DNA of 64,000 nucleotides. Source: Helichrysum umbraculigerum. Taxonomy: Eukaryota > Streptophyta > Magnoliopsida > Asterales > Asteraceae. Position numbers and translations under genes: made by a program. The notes under the pieces were generated by a model. It was not told where the DNA came from, did not search any database, and worked only from the letters and a program-made list of their open reading frames with translations. Below, one piece after another: positions 47,470 through 58,547 of this stretch. The stretch is from assembly GCA_949592205.1 (NCBI GenBank), contig CATIUR010000001.1:209442250-209506249 (forward strand). Reading direction: 5' to 3'. Every line of letters begins with the position of its first letter. The first letter of the stretch is position 1.

Positions 47470-49385
47470 GCATGAGTCTTTAAAGTTAATTTGCTAGTAT
47501 GGAGAATTGGTAAAAACAAGGCTCCAAAGCAGCTTGAAGACGGAATGAATTTATTTTAATGAGATGTTCTGCATGATGTGCCGAAGAACAAGAATCGAGT
47601 CACACCAATTTGATCGATCAATGTCGAGATGCTAAAATGTCTGAAAAGTTGTGTTGGTAGTAGAACACTCAATATTCACATTACACGAATAAGAAAGACA
47701 CCCTTTACAACTTCAAATGTGACGAAGTGCAAGATGATTTTCAAAGCGAAATGATATAATCTTCAACATGCCTAAACCGAGAAGCGATATTCATGTAGAG
47801 TTACAAAATTAATTTACAGTGGATGGATTGGTTTTTTTTTTGGGATTTTTACTACAGTGGTCAGTCAACGAGAACCCTTTACGTTCGGTGGTCGGTGTCA
47901 GGTTTTTTTTTACATACGGTGGTCAGGAATTTCGCCTAAATCGAATTTACCGTAGGCGATGTAGGCGAAGTGAATTTGCTATCGACACCTGTCCTGTAAA
48001 TTTCGCCTAAATGCAATATCATAGGCGAAATAGGCGAATTATTTGAATTCTTGGGATCCGTATACACTAGCGCCTAAATGCAATTTCTCTGTCGTTTCAC
48101 TTTACCATTACCACAATCTCTAAATCGGAACAACACAGTCATGGCGGTGGCGCCGGATCAAAAGCCAATCGGGTTAAACGAGTTTCGCGGGTTATAGATT
48201 GGGGTTTCGCGGTGGTTGTGGTTGGTGTAGATCGGAGTATTGCGGTGGTGGCTTCTCCGGTTGGTGGTGGTTTTAGGGTTTGAACAACCGCGGCTATGGT
48301 GGTTGTTGTTGGTGTAGATTGGGGTTAGTCGGTGGTGGTTGTTAGTTTTTTGGTGGTTGTTTTTGGTTTAGTGGTTTTAGGTTTCAAGGTGGTGGTTCTC
48401 GGTTGAGATGTAGATTGGGTTTTAGGTTATATCTTTTTAGGTTAGAAGGTGGTGGTTTAGGTTTGAAGGTGGTGGTGGTTTTAGACGGCCGACGGCAGTG
48501 GCACTCGGGTTGTGGTAGCAGTGGGCTGTTAGCGGTGGCACTCTGTTTGTGGTAGCAGTGGTGGCACTCAGTCCAACACGTCATCCATATGGCTGCGATT
48601 TTCGATCAACATCCTGTATGGAACCATAATAATTGTGATGTTTCATTCAAGATCAGTCTGCGATTATAATAACTGTATATGTTTGTTTGATTGAATAGAT
48701 TTAGACAATTGTTAGATGTTGCATTGAGTTAGGGTGTGTTTGATTGCTGTTGTTTGATTGCTGTTGTAAGATACCTGAACCCTTGCATTGTTTTAGATGT
48801 TGCATTGTTTTTGATTTGCTGTTTGATTGCATACATGGCACAAGATTTAAACCCAGTCTATCCAATTACATGATGATATATGTAAAAATTAACTTATAGT
48901 GTGATATGTGAGATCGAGCTTAAGATCGTAATACAAAGTAGTATAAAACAATACCACGATGAAGCCCGGAGTAGAATAACCGATTGATGTTTGATTGCAT
49001 TGTGTTAGGTTTGGTTTGATTGCTGTGTTTGATTGCTATTGTAACATCCCTGAACCATTAAAACATGATAAGATCGCTGAACCATTATGTCCACCAATTC
49101 TCACTTATAAGTTAGAACTAACAGAATTTTATATCGTATAAAAAATGGCGAAAGTATTGATTTATACAAGGCCCAAAAGTAACTACCTATGATGTATATG
49201 CATTCGTGATTTCTCGTATTGTTGTGAAATTAACTTTTTAAATTGTTCATTATAAGTTTGTTTACTACATAAATTGTTTTTCCTTTTGCTCTTGATTCAA
49301 CTGTTGACTTGCATATATTCAAATAGATTGGTACTTGGTTAGACTTTAAGAAATATTCTGTTATGTTATTAACTCTTTAATATGT
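47470..49385. other. Left flank/5' part of the ULP1-carrying MULE, no protein recognised
   Basis: Contains repeated GTGGTCAG words and CGCCTAAAT(T/G) repeats at about 47850-48080, and a long GT-rich tract of GGTGGTTGT-type words (48180-48560). Part of this may be the MULE's terminal inverted repeat, but the other end lies outside the window. Confidence 0.4.
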
Positions 49386-51481
49386 ACGTTGCGTATTCTG
49401 CAAATCCAGAGGTATTATGCTATTGTGACTATGAGGAGCAGGATGTCCATGCTGCCAATAATGAAAAAGAAGTTAAAGGGTACAACCAAAGATGCAATAT
49501 TTAGGTCTACATGTTTTGGAAAATGGTTGGATATTGTTGATACCCGACTAGAGGGGCATTTGTTACATTTGATTTTAGAGACGCAGGTTAAATGTAAAGA
49601 TCATCATAGTTATGAGTTTGATTCGCTGAAATATATGATTGGAGGTGAGTACCTTGAGTTTGGGCCTGAACAATTTTGCCTAATCACTGGATTACGTTTT
49701 GGGAACTTAGATGGGTCTGTGAAAAAAGCAAAGGAGCCATAGTTCAAGACCCGCGTTTTTGGAACAGTCGAATCTGTTCACGTGGGTGATTTGCGTAAAC
49801 TGTACGAGGGGGAGGCATTTGGCACTCTCTCTGACTTGGATGCTGTGCGGGTGTGCTTACTTGTTGTTTGGGAGTATGTGTTTCGTGGATCCGGTGGTGA
49901 AACAAAGAACGTGGTGCACCCGGATATTCTTGACCTAGTGGAGGATTTGGATGATTGGAACACGTTTCCATGGGGAACTACTTTATGGATGATCACATAT
50001 GAACAACTTAAAGATGCTGTTCCTAACAGAGTGTATATACACCGGATGAAGAAGAAAAAAGACGATAATTACGTTCCTAAGTATACGCTTTCGGGATTTA
50101 TCTGGGCCTTTATGGTTAGAAAATAAGTTAAACTATGCAACCTTTTATTACATATAGGTTGTTAATATACTTTATGTATTGATGCTAAATGTTTGTTTGT
50201 GTTTTCGTAATATTTTATAGATATGGATTTTGGAGATTTTTCCAGTTTGCCGTGAATGGTGGATATTTGATGAGGAAGCGATCCCTAGGGGAATTGCTTG
50301 GAATAAGCAGATTCCGTTTAGCACAACACATGATCTCTACTTCTTGGGACCGTTTACTAAGGTGTTCATTAATCAGATCTTTCAGTCATTGCAAGCTTTT
50401 ATACTATTTATAAGTAACATATACTATTTGATACTATTTATAAGTAATAAGCCATTGGATTTTTTTTGGTTGGTTAGTAATAAGTAATCTCATATTTTGG
50501 GTTGGTTAGTAATAAGTAGGTGCATATATTGGGATGTTTAGTACCGACTACTTGCCTTTTTTTGGTTCACTAACGTGTTAATCGACAACAATATTAATTT
50601 GGCTTGGTCACTAATATGTAATTTCCTTTTTTGTGTACTAATGCTAATTTGTTTTTTTTTCTTTAGAAAACTTGCCCGAGGAAAATGCGTAAAGTGACCA
50701 AGGCTGAGGCCCGCACTGATTGGTGGAAACATAGCAGTCTTTACTTTGATGGTGAAGAGGTCGTACATCCTGAACGTGCGTGTCCTACCACACGTCCTGG
50801 TTCTACGCATGCTGGTCCTACGCATCTTAAGACTCGTATGCCACGGCCATCAGAATTAGATTCATACACCGCATCTTCTTTGGTACGGTTGCTAGAGGAC
50901 CGTGTGTTGAAGTTAGAGAGCCAGAACTTAGATCTTCAGAAAGAAACCTGTCAAGTAAAGGCGATAATCTTGTATTTGCATAACCGTTGTAGAAAGTTAG
51001 AGGAAAAGGTTTGTATGTTATTCTAGTGATTTAGTTGTATAAATTGAACATATGCATATATTCTTAATCATTCTTTGTTTTTCACAATGTAGGCATCCCC
51101 AATTGCATACAACTGTAGTGTCGAGCCTACTCCGCATCACTACCGCAATTCTCCTATCGTGAAGGTTCCCGATGAGCGTGTCAGGAAAGACGAAATGCCT
51201 GTTGTGAATAACCTGTCTGATCATAAAACTGTTCCCAATGTCATGATCAACGAGTGTCATACAGATAGCACCATGATTGATTTCTCGTTTTTATATCAAT
51301 CCGATGAGGTGAGTATTAATTTATGCCGTATCAAATTTGATCAGAAGACTGAAATTTTTATAAGCAGTATGTTATTTCGCTAGACGAATGTGCAAAACGA
51401 CACCGACCCATGTGGTTCCGTACTGTCATTATCCGAGGCACTCACTACAGAAGTTGAAAATCTAACACCTGAGAAGATCAA

Positions 51482-52640
51482 CAATCTAGTCGCCGCACTT
51501 GATACTCTACTGGTAAATGAATAAGTACATATCGTTTTTAAGTATATACATAAGTTGATTAAGTAGCGGATATTATTTAACGTTTGGATTATTTAATATA
51601 ATTATTTTAGGTACCGGATGGGGAAGGGGGTGTTAGGACAGATGATTGTAAACAGTTGGACACACAATTGATAACCGAAAAGGTAATCCGCTGAAATGGT
51701 AAATTTGTTATTGAGTTTCCTTACCGTTACTGTGCACGCATCTTGTTAATGCTTATTTACTGAGTTTCTGTTTTAATTACCTACAATCGACTCGCCGCAC
51801 TTGATACTCTACTGGTAAAAGAATAATTAGATATTGTTTTTAAGTATACACATAAGTTGATTAAGTAGCGGATATTATTTAACGTTTGGATTATTTAATA
51901 TAATTATTTTAGGTACCGGATGGGGAAGGGGGTGTTAGGACAGATGATTGTAAACAGTTGGACACACAATTGATAACTGAAAAGGTAATCCCCTGAAATG
52001 GTAAATTTGTTATTGAGTTTCCTTACCGTTACTGTGCACGCATCTGGTTAATGCTTATTTACTGGGTTTCTGTTTTAATTACCAACAATCGACTCGCCGC
52101 ACTTGATACTCTACTGGTAAAAGAATAATTAGATATTGTTTTTAAGTATACACATAAGTTGATTAACTAGCGGATATTATTTAACGTTTGGATTATTTAA
52201 TATAATTATTTTAGGTACCGGATGGGGAAGGGGGTGTTAGGACAGATGATTGTAAACAGTTGGACACACAATTGATAACTGAAAAGGTAATCCCCTGAAA
52301 TGGTAAATTTGTTATTGAGTTTCCTTACCGTTACTGTGCACGCATCTGGTTAATGCTTATTTACTGGGTTTCTGTTTTAATTACCAACAATCGACTCGCC
52401 GCACTTGATACTCTACTGGTCAAAGAATAATTAGATAGTGTTTTTAAGTATACACATAAGTTGATTAAGCAGCGGAAATTTTTGTAACGTTTGGATTATT
52501 TAATATAATTAATTATGTTAGGCACCGGATGGCGAAGGAGGTGTTACGACAGTTGATTCAAAACATTTGGACACACAATTGATAACTAAAAAGGTAATCC
52601 GTTGAAATGTTAAATTTGTTATTGACTTTCGTTACTGTGT
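51482..52640 (+). repeat. Four 302-bp tandem units, each carrying a 72-nt exon
   Basis: Units start at 51482, 51784, 52086 and 52388 (exactly 302-bp spacing). Each has the end of one exon (GCCGCACTTGATACTCTACTG), an intron, and the exon VPDGEGGVRTDDCKQLDTQL..EK at 51611, 51913, 52214 and 52522, with AG before it and GTAATC after it. Units 2 and 3 are nearly identical; the fourth is the most diverged. Confidence 0.9.
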
Positions 52641-52997
52641 ACACATCTTGTGCTAATGATATAATGTTACCCCATCACACCTCTGTACTATTATTCAATG
52701 CATTCTAATGTATGACTTTGATAATTATATTTGGTTCAAATAAGCAAATAAAGACACCGCGACCGAAGAGGCAGAGGACGGTTTCCCATGTTTTAAGATC
52801 ACCATTTGGGCCACTTCCAGATACTACTCGACTGAAGCCAAAAAAGAGGCCGATAGTAAATGCAGCACCTAATCTTAATCTTGATACGTCATTTCAGGTA
52901 TATCTAGCAACAGTAATTTTGCAACTTTGAATTTGTTGAAACTATATATATGTTACGTGACTGGCTTACAATGTAAGAATAATGTTTGTCTAATATA

Positions 52998-53587
52998 TCT
53001 ACCTATATAAGTAATAGAGGATAGCCTCTTTCCTATGTGTTATATTTATTCTTTTGACAAGTAAGCAAAAATCCTAGGTGTCATCAACTTAGTATCCTAA
53101 AAAATCCTATGTGTCATTCAAAATTAAAACATTCTAAACCCACCTATCTTTTAGCTATTAAACTCTTAAAAAAAAATTATAACATCTATATTCCAACAAA
53201 TAAATTAAATAAAACATAATTTCAAACCTATTTTAATTAATTAATTATAAGGAGAAGCATGTGATGATGCGTATATGTAAAGAGCTGGAAATACCCAGAA
53301 ACAAAAAAACGAGGTGTTGGATAAAGGGTTGACATTTTTAGAAGTAAATCACTATAAAATAGAAAGTAAAATAAATTGTATATTTTAATAAATACGTTAA
53401 AAATATATTGATATCTATTATTAATATATATTTCTATTTCTATATAATTAATAATTAATAATTCCTTCAAAAATTAATGATTTATATGCATTCCGATCTG
53501 TTTACCTTGTACATGTAAGTATGTATCCCCAATCTTTTTCACTTTCCTATAATTATTAGCCGTGCATCGCACGGTCATAACAACTAG
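52998..53587 (+). mobile_element. Non-autonomous Helitron (590 bp) in an intron
   Basis: Starts A|TCTACCTATATAAGTAATAG and ends CTAG|T, with the hairpin CCGTGCATCGCACGG (53560-53574) about 9 bp before CTAG. No target duplication, as expected. It sits in an intron of the DUF1985-ULP1 gene. Confidence 0.85.
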
Positions 53588-55315
53588 TTATTAATATATT
53601 AATATTTTTCTAATGTTTTAGGTTGCTAAGCCCGAGGGACATACCCGCTACTTCTGGGTAGAGGTGAGTTTTGTGCACAATTATTGTTACATAACACGTT
53701 AACAATTATACGCATGCTTTGTTTTTTACAGGATTTTGTAAGACTTTATGAAAATGCACCTGTCCCAACCATGGATCCCGAATTTGAGAATTGGCTTGAA
53801 TCTGACCAATCAGAGAAGTGTATGATTAGTATTGGCTCGAGTATTGTAGTGTATAAAATTTTTTGGTGTGTTTTACTTCGTCGTCAAATGAAGAGGTCTG
53901 ATGAGGATACCAAGGATAGTGGTTCTGATAACGCAACAAAGGAAGACACGTCGCTTGGTTGGATTTACGACACTGTGAGTACACGGTTATTTTTATTGTT
54001 TTCGAATGACATCACTAAAAGTGTAGTTTTTAACTAATTTTTATAAATATCAACAGCATATCCAGATTTGGATCGACTATCTTAACAGATATAGATCACC
54101 TGATGCTGATTGGTGCGCTGTCGACCCTTTTTTTACGGAGCTTCTCATGCTGAAGGAAATAGGATCAGTGTCGGACTCGTATGCTGATGGCACTAAGCAC
54201 AACAATGACCCCCATATACACCCCAGTAGATGGAAAGATGTCTCTCGGGTAAGAATGTAATTAAAAGTTATAGGTTAAAGTCAATTACATCTGTTACCTG
54301 CCTGCCTTCACGTAGAATTAAAAATTATCAATTTGACTAAAACTACCAACTCCTGGTCATGCATGTTGTTAGAAGCCAGACATAAACCCCCCAATGTACT
54401 AGTATAGAGATATACTATTTTAGGTACGTATTGTAAAGTTTCATTTCTGATAATATGAGATAATATTAATTTTATCTAAATTGTCACCCGTGGTCATAGA
54501 TGGTCACCTGTATCAATTATGGATTAATGACACCACTGGCATATGGTGTGTAGTAAAAGTTGTAGGGATAATTAATGTCAATTAGACATTTATTGTGTGC
54601 ATTGAGTCTACTAATTTTACAATTCAAATGATTGTCAGGTACTTATGCCGGTAAATGAGTCAAAATCTCACTATTACCTGTTGGAGTTTCATATTGCGTC
54701 AGGAGAATTCAAGTATTATGACAGCATGGCCAGCGAGGACATGGATGGAAATGTAACAAAAGGGGAGTTCAAGCTGAAGTTAGAGAAGACCTTTCGTGCA
54801 GCAATACCGGAATATTTAGAACGCTGTGGGGTTTTTCAGAGTAAAGGTATTGATAAAGACACGTATACCATCACATTTACCACGAATGAGAGAAGCGTAA
54901 CTGCCCAACAGGCTCCTGGTTCGGGTGATTGTGGGATTTTTGTGTGCATGTTTATTTATCGTTTGGCTTATAGGAAGTCGCTTCAGTTGACTGTGGATCC
55001 TAGAGTTGTTGGTTTATGGTATCGTGAGAGGCTAGCTCGTCTTTTTATGACTCTTTGTCTAGGTAGAAGCCCATTTAGATGTGCAACCTCGTATTAGTGG
55101 TATTAAACTATTGTGTTACATCTTTTGGTGACCTATGATCGCGTGACAGTAAGAATTGATGGTTTTGTAGTAGGGGAGCTCCAATCTGTTGGTATAAATT
55201 TTTGGTTTTTTTCTGCAGGTCACGCTGTCTTTGTCACATATTTGTATTACAACGAACAATGCTAAATGTGTATTTTGTAACATGAATCTTGTTTAAACAG
55301 TAATCCCCCACCCCA

Positions 55316-55337
55316 CCCCCCCCCCCCCCCCCCCCCC
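55316..55337. repeat. Poly-C tract (22 C) between convergent genes
   Basis: An uninterrupted 22-base C run within a CCCCA-rich stretch. Such runs are also prone to assembly or sequencing error, so the length is uncertain. Confidence 0.85.
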
Positions 55338-55461
55338 ACCCCCATTTACAGCGCTATTAATTTTACTAATTTACTCAATCCTATGAAACATGAACTATGA
55401 AACATGAAACAGGATTAAAAATGACAATGATTATTTCTCTAGATAATTGACCCAATACGCA

Positions 55462-56102
55462 TTAAAATTCATTCAAATCTACTATAGGATATGCAAACGA
55501 CTGTGTAAATGTCATGGAGACACGGCATTGACTTTGTTTATGATCATCCGCACCACATCGGGAACAAGTTCTCTTTTTGACTTTCTCTCCCTTCGAAGGA
55601 ATACGGTCCTTATTTTTTGGCCTACCCGCATTACGTTTATTCATTATTGGTGGTAGAACCCTTTGGATGTTTTCTCCATATACCCACGTAGGTACATCTC
55701 CCACAAACTCAATTGACTCCGCATACGTGGCCTGATAAGTTGAAATTGTGAACCAGCGGCTAGCTAGGTCGACACAATCGGTTGCTTCTAGAAACTTTAA
55801 CACGGCCATTACATGACCGCAAGGTAACCCAGAGTGTTGCCATTTCAAACATTGACACTTTCTTGCCGCTAAATCCACGAGGCAATCTTCTTTTCTATCA
55901 TTAACTTGGTAACGGTCTTTGTCGATGCCGTATACTTTCCACCTATCCGATTTGAAAATTCTCCGCTGAAGTATGAATTGTGCTTTAGGTGTAACTGCCA
56001 TACCTTCCTCTTTGTAGCGATCTGTTATGGACCAATAAGATAAGTGAAATATGTAATTGTATATCTTGTATAACATAGGATTTAATGACATACCTCCATC
56101 TT
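55462..56102 (-). pseudogene. MURA-type MULE transposase, 3' end, cut by a retrotransposon
   Basis: The terminal exon (56021-55462) and the end of the preceding exon (56102-56094), joined by a GT-AG intron, read KDGDRYKEEGMAVTPKAQF on into a SWIM zinc finger (CQCLKW...SGLPCGHVM) and a CCHC knuckle (CSRCGADDHKQSQC), the usual C-terminus of Mutator-like transposases. The rest of the gene should lie beyond the right edge of the window: the chromovirus LTR starts at 56103, nine bases inside the penultimate exon. The gene converges with the ULP1 gene (365 bp between stop codons). Broken by the insertion; nothing in the visible part is otherwise damaged. Confidence 0.85.
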
Positions 56103-58513
56103 TGTGACACCCCCAAATTTGATGATTTGCGGAAGCTTGATTTGGGTGCCACTAATCAATATACAAAGCACAAAGATAATAATGAACGACCACTATATGC
56201 GTCGTTTTAAACTTGTATTAATAAAGTGAACGTTTACATCAAAAATAATATTGTACTAGCTCGGTTCCTGAAATTTAGAGATTACATGGCATAATTACTT
56301 TTACAAAATATAATAATGCAGTCCAATCTCTAATTGTATGTATGCTGACTCGAGCTAGAAATCCCTGCTTGTGCAGTCAACCTACTGCTGGGTACCTGTG
56401 ATACATACTAAAATGGGTCAGCGAAAACGCTGGTGAGCTCACAGGTTTGTATGTCAATGTATAATTGTCAGAACCGCAAGATTTATAATGAATTTAAAAT
56501 GCAATTAAGCAAAATAAAAGTTATACTGTCCATGAGCACATAGTCTGAGCTTAACTGATTTGTCAGGCCCAATTAAGGAAACCTAACTGATTTGCCTCCT
56601 ACGAGTGCCTAATCAACACTCGTCTTCCCAAATGCTAATACATCCGTTTGACCGATTAGTGCGTGCTAACCCGGATGAGGATTGTCAATCCCATATGATA
56701 TCATATACTAACATTCACGCTATAAAATACTAGAGACTATGCTTATGGAGGACTTTAAATTGATTAGCTTGAAACTCATGTAGTATTTGAAGTTTGGCAC
56801 TTGCGTTCTACTTGTAAAACAAAATCGAGTAGTAATATCACACCCCTAGTTGTAAAGCAGTGAAAATGGGGCTATGAAACTCACCTGAGTCTTGAAATGT
56901 TAATCAATTAAACTGGAAGTAATTAGCAGTGTGTTGGTGTCCAAAGACTTGAAACCTGAATGTGTTCACGACACTTGATTGTTATTAATGGTACTGGTAT
57001 CTCGAAAGACTACCTTTGTAGTTGTTATACAACTATATATATATGTCCAAATTACTACGATTTGGTTGATTGAATTGTTACAAGTTACTACGACTTGTTT
57101 GATTGAATTGAGACAAGTTACAACGACTTGTTTGATTTTGAAATATGTTTTGAGAACGCGTACGGCCCGTTGGTGACGGATTTGAAATAACAAACCTTAA
57201 GTATTTTTATCTTGTAATTGGCGTTTTGCACTTGAAAATGTGTCCCAAAGTGTTTTATAAGTCGTATCGTATAAGGTTTTGAGGTTATATAGTTCCGACA
57301 CTTAGTGAAATTGAGATTTGAAAACCTGCTGTTTTATGCGACATAACAATGCGACACAAAAAAAGGGTTATGCGACACAAGTGTTGTGTCGCATAGGAGT
57401 GCGACACAAAGTCCATATGACACAAGGGTTGTGTCGCATGGATGCGAAATGCTGATTCAACAGCGACATAGTGATTGTGTCGTATGGGGTATGCGACATA
57501 GTGGTTGTGTCGCAGAGCTTGCGACACAAAATATCTGGTACGACATAAGGTACGACACAAGGGAATTTATGCGACATAAAGGCTAAAATACGACACAACA
57601 TGCGACACAGTGCTTGTGTCGCATGGATGAACACCAGCCCAGAAATCCGGCTGTCAACGTTAATTCCGACCAAAAATCCGTTTTAAACTCGTTTTTAAGC
57701 TATGAAATCGTGTTCTATACATTGTAATGGACATATATATGTTATCTAACAATCACAAGTGAAAATTACTAAGAATCGAGAGATTTCGGGATTTTGTCGG
57801 AAACTTACAATTCGCCGAAATGAAGATCCGGAAAGATAGCGTTGTAGATCGTCGCGAGGTGGTCGTGAATCTCTAAAAATATTTGTGATTCGGTTGCGTT
57901 TCGTGGTAGTCTTTGCGATTTCTAGTGATTTTTGGGTGTTTTCTTTTTAGAGAGAAAATAGAGGAGAGAGAGATAGAGTTGAAAGAAATGAGAAGAAAGA
58001 AAGGTGGGAGGTGGGGTTATCCCCACTTTTCAGTTTTCGCCCCGCGTCCCGTGCGGTGTTCGTTTGCTCCGTCGTTTAAACGTTAAATAATTATTTTGAA
58101 TATTAATTGGTACATTTTAAATACAATTTATTACGCGATATTTTATTTAGTTATTTTACAAATAAGTTTATATTTGAGTTATAAATGTAAGTTGGTTTAT
58201 TTAGTTTTGCGCGTTTTAAACATTTTAAATTATGAACTTTCTGATTGTACGATACGAATGAATACGAAATATTATAATAATAATATTTTTGAACATAAAA
58301 CGTTATTTCCTAAAATTTGTCACCAACGTCCATATTAAAATTGAATTGAAATACATCCGATTTAACTTGCGTACGATTTAATCAAATCGCATATTCGTAT
58401 ATATTCAACAATATATAAAATTCGATACATTAATTAGCCTAAACAGGAACTAATTACATGTATTAACATATGATTAGGCACTAATTACTAGTCCTAATTT
58501 GGCAGGTGTTACA
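56103..58513 (-). repeat. 3' LTR of the chromovirus (2411 bp)
   Basis: Runs from TGTGACACCC at 56103 to GTGTTACA at 58513 on plus. It contains a cluster of GCGACACAA/TTGTGTCGC inverted words at about 57335-57627 and, on minus, a TA-rich start region. Frames inside it are chance products of the repeats. Confidence 0.92.
57335..57627. repeat. ATGCGACACA/TGTGTCGCAT hairpin cluster in the LTR
   Basis: About 15 copies of TGCGACACA or its complement in 290 bp, many as inverted pairs with short loops (for example ATGCGACACAAGTGTTGTGTCGCAT at about 57371-57395 is palindromic around its centre). Confidence 0.88.
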
Positions 58514-58526
58514 TTCTCCCCCTGTT
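58514..58526 (-). promoter_or_regulatory. Polypurine tract of the chromovirus
   Basis: Minus strand ACAGGGGGAGAA lies directly before the TGTAACACC start of the 3' LTR; it is the expected plus-strand primer. Confidence 0.85.
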
Positions 58527-58547
58527 AGAAGAATTTCGTCCCGAAAT

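Larger units (their letters stand above)
49389..55097 (+). pseudogene. DUF1985 + ULP1 (C48) protease gene of a Kaonashi-type MULE
   Basis: Multi-exon gene. The DUF1985 domain is at 49389-50126 (FRSTCFGKWLDI..., EFGPEQFCLITGLRFG), followed by WIFDEEAIPRGIAWN (from about 50221), a coiled-coil exon (about 50668-51010), several short exons including four copies of a 72-nt exon (51611-52593), KRQRTVSHVLRSPFGP (about 52744-52898), and the protease exons 53732-53973, 54057-54248 and about 54640-55097. The peptidase keeps the C48 pattern: His (SHYYLLEF), Asp (YYDSM), Gln (QQAPGSGDCG) and the nucleophile Cys in DCGIF. The DUF1985 frame is broken by a TAG at 49740-49742, after which the same frame continues as FKTRVFGTVES. 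It probably once encoded a SUMO-protease-like protein carried by the transposon; exon borders outside the strong domains are my reading. Confidence 0.75.

Noticed and set aside
57285..57673. Several 66-101-codon frames with CRTxCRT-type repeats
   Set aside because: Translations of the TGCGACACA hairpin cluster in the LTR on both strands; not genes.
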